This document shows positions 61,359 through 64,000 of a stretch of 64,000 bases of DNA, piece by piece. Location: positions 18,837-82,836 of the forward strand of contig QNGE01003497.1 in assembly GCA_008508345.1 (NCBI GenBank), given 5' to 3'. Position 1 is the stretch's first letter. Each line of letters opens with the position of its first letter. A model generated the notes under the pieces. It saw only the letters and a program-made list of their open reading frames with translations, did not search any database and was not told where the DNA came from. The DNA is from Paragonimus westermani. Lineage: Eukaryota > Platyhelminthes > Trematoda > Plagiorchiida > Troglotrematidae. The position numbers and the translations under genes were made by a program.

Positions 61359-62382
61359 CATTTTGCCACCATCGGTTTTCTTCTCAATGTGCCAACATGA
61401 ATGCAACATCCATATGCGATCTCATTCGTGCCTGTTTTCGACTAGAGTTGCTAGATTCCGGTCATAATTGTGCGGTTCACTGGAACAGCATAATCGATCG
61501 GTTTGCACACTTCGTCACGTGACCACGGTTTCGCGGAACACTTGGGCTGGCATAACTGGCTTTCCGGTCTGGCAGTTGTGCTCCTGACTCAATTGTTCGT
61601 CAATTCACACTGTCCATGTCCATGTTGCACGACGGTTTGCCGCAATTTAACTCTGTGTGCACCGGTGCTTAAAGCGTGTTATTGCGTACAGTAAAATCTC
61701 CGAAATATTTCCGGCATACAGGATTTACATGTCACGTTAATGTTCGCTTCCGCATTCCATATCCTGCTTAAAACGGCGCGTCACCATTAGGAGAATCCTC
61801 AACCTAATCGAATAACCATCAACAACACTATCAGGTTTTGATGTAGACATGTGGAGAACTGCACATACGGTTACATCGAGTCAACCAAATTACTGGCTCT
61901 GTTCCTTACAAGTGTGCATGGGCACGGCGAGAAACTACGTGTTCGATCGATAACGCTAGACTGCCGGCGAGAAGACATGATGCAAGTGAGATTATTTGCT
62001 CGCGAATGTCAGATCTGCCAGTCGTTGAAGCCGGATGGTGAGATGTAATCTGAAACACCATTTCCGTCGTTATGCACAAATCTCTCTCCCATATCCAGCT
62101 TCACGCTTTGTTTGAATCGCATAGAAAGATCCGTGGCACAATCACGAGATAAAATGAGCGCGATAAGCCAGAAATTCTGAGCGTAAATTATTGGTAACAT
62201 ATGATGCAGTGTAATCAGAATGGGAACAAATAACTCACTCTTCGTCGTCTGTGTGGCTGCAGATTGAGAGTGATTATGTATTTGTGAGAGCAACTGATCA
62301 TGCAATCTGATACATATTCCATCGTGCCTCACAGTTCTCTCTTCGGATTCGCATGTCCGTCATGACCAGTGCATGTTGCATA
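61359..62382 (+). repeat. Tandem-array unit
   Basis: 1,024 bp between anchors, with the CCAAATTACTGGC block near 61,883. It is shortened by small deletions. Confidence 0.85.
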
Positions 62383-62690
62383 CATTTCGCCATCATCGGT
62401 TTTCTTCTCGATGTGCCAACAGGAATGCAACATTTGGATGCAACCTCACTCTTCCATGTCTCCGAATACTTATGCTTGACATGTGTCATGATTGAGCACT
62501 CCACTCGAACAGCACAATCAATTGCTTTGCACACTCTATCCTGTGACGAAGGTCTCGCGAAACACTTGGTATGCCATAAATGGTTATCCGCACTTGCAGT
62601 GCTGCACCTGCCTCATAACTTTTGTCAATTCACTCCGTCCAGTTCCATGGCTCTTAACAGTTCTACGCGAAATCTTCCCTGTGTGATAAT
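62383..62690 (+). repeat. Tandem-array unit, right-edge partial copy
   Basis: It begins at the anchor and runs about 300 bp before similarity ends near TTCCCTGTGTG. This is the right edge of the array in the window. Confidence 0.8.
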
Positions 62691-63767
62691 GTCCATCCAT
62701 CGTGTGACCGGTTACTGTCGTTTTAACAGGATTCTCCCATTATATCTCGCTCGAGAGCCGTTTTGTTTTACCCATACTATCCTGTTAATTTTAAGCACTC
62801 GCTTTTACTCATTCAGAATACGTTTCGTTGATTCCTCGAAATCAGCTCAATCAGTTTTCAATACAACTTTACGCCGCTTTCCGTTGTCTGTCGTTTCGTT
62901 TGTGTGAAGACACTGAGCCTGACAGTATTGTGGGTGGTCTACTTTGGCTGTGTTATTCTGCAGCAGTTTACCACAATTTGATGTACAACTCATTCTACAC
63001 TAGAGCTGAACGAATAACCCCATACGTCCCAGTGGTGCTCGCTACTTGTTGGCATATAGCATCACTATCGACAAGAATGTAAATATATTGTCAATAAAGA
63101 GGCTTTCAAATCATTTTTATATCGAGATGTATAATACATTAATTTGCAGGTCAATCAACATGTGAATATACGGTCAAAGACTGAGTTCACATGTTGCTTT
63201 CGACTGCAGTGTTGCCGCAACTTCTCACGAACCGATCGAACAATCTAGGTGTAGCTGAACATTCACGGGAGAGTACCCGATTAAACGTAATGTGTGGTCC
63301 GCAATGGTTAGGACGACGTGATCGCAGAAGGTACATAGAGATCAGAATAGAACTTCAACTCCGGATGACGATGAGTGGTTCTTGTGTGTATGACTTCAAA
63401 TTTCCTTTTGGAGAGCCAAAAAAAGTTGGGAATAATTGACCGAGTGCCGATGGCGTTGTATTATGTCAGAAGTAACTTGTGGGTTGGTGTTTCAGACGCT
63501 CGGCAGAATATGTTGGTTCGTCAGCTGTAAAGTAATGCGCTTGACAGAAATCGGATTGTGCTCCCTGTAATAAATAACACGGAACACTTTAGTGCCAATG
63601 ACAACGTGGCTGTCTCGTTTGTAGGCCCCAAGAAAAACCAGAAGACGGTTGTATGAGGCAACTTTCGTTTCACTTCGTGATCTTGTGTGCCAAAGGAGAA
63701 AATAAAAGGCATTTATGTGGAAGGATGTGTGTTTGTGTGCATGTGTGTGTTGAGTGTTTGTGGTCTC
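62691..63767. other. Unassigned right flank of the array
   Basis: No supported gene. Short overlapping frames only. A TG-rich stretch lies at about 63,725-63,763. Confidence 0.4.
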
Positions 63768-63985
63768 CTATCCATTCTTTTCTTCGCCTTCGTTGGTGTA
63801 TTGTATGATGGATGGTCTGTCAGTCTTTTCATAGTTCAGTGAGAACGTTGCTGTTCATCCCTATCTTCTTTAGGTTGCAATAAAGTGCACTCCTATACGG
63901 TGACCCTTCTTTATTATGCTTCATGAATTTACCTCTTTAGTTTATATCTCATCATTGAAGCATCTCTCTGTTTAGTTTCCGAGAG
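63768..63985 (+). repeat. Short dispersed repeat R, copy 2
   Basis: Counterpart of 58,381-58,599, in the same orientation. It runs to the window edge, so its full extent is not visible. Confidence 0.75.
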
Positions 63986-64000
63986 ATAAGAGTTTCCTTT

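Overview
The window looks like nuclear DNA from a metazoan, most probably a parasitic flatworm. Protein-coding potential is confined to short split exons bounded by GT-AG signals. The interspersed elements (RTE-type and CR1/jockey-type LINEs, a Ty3/gypsy LTR element and a BEL/Pao element) match the repertoire usual in trematodes and cestodes. There are no bacterial-style operons, no ribosome-binding-site spacing and no dense long reading frames. The taxon is inferred from element style, not proven.

Region 1 (about 1-34 kb) is low-density DNA carrying what I read as exons of one or more large-intron genes on the minus strand. The firmest exon encodes a six-cysteine LDL-receptor class A module at 19,780-19,946, repeated at 21,172-21,338. 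Other exons with good splice signals and consistent lengths lie at 33.7-33.9, 30.2-30.4 (Ig-like), 29.0-29.1, 26.4-26.5, 26.0, 16.6-16.7, 11.5-11.6 and 11.0-11.3 kb; weaker ones lie at 9.1-9.3 and 7.2-7.3 kb. Where phases can be tested they fit for three pairs (26.4 to 26.0 kb; LDLa to 16.7 kb; 11.5 to 11.1 kb). A secreted or membrane-bound modular (LDLa/Ig-like) protein is plausible, but exons are missing and I cannot name the gene. A CR1-like LINE remnant lies on the plus strand at 13.4-14.8 kb. A 1,391-bp block at 18,746-20,136 is repeated directly after a single N at 20,137, which looks like an unmerged assembly overlap and not a biological duplication.

Region 2 (34.7-42.7 kb) holds a decayed RTE-type LINE on the minus strand (about 34.7-36.7 kb) and otherwise unassigned sequence.

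Region 3 (42.7-62.7 kb) is a diverged tandem array of a roughly 1.0-1.4 kb unit, with about ten recognisable copies. Two blocks interrupt it. The first is a degenerate Ty3/gypsy retrotransposon (47,282-51,502) with a complete 3' LTR, a polypurine tract and only the tail of the 5' LTR. The second is a composite block (about 54,999-58,831) made of a BEL/Pao fragment, an RTE fragment and a short dispersed repeat that recurs at the right edge of the window. All elements are inactivated by stops and frameshifts.

I found no RNA gene, CRISPR array or defence or biosynthetic system. The most useful observations are the probable false duplication that doubles an LDLa exon, the satellite array with its two unit-specific ~300-bp insertions, the way the two retroelement blocks interrupt the array differently, and a perfect 28-bp inverted repeat at 22,581-22,665.
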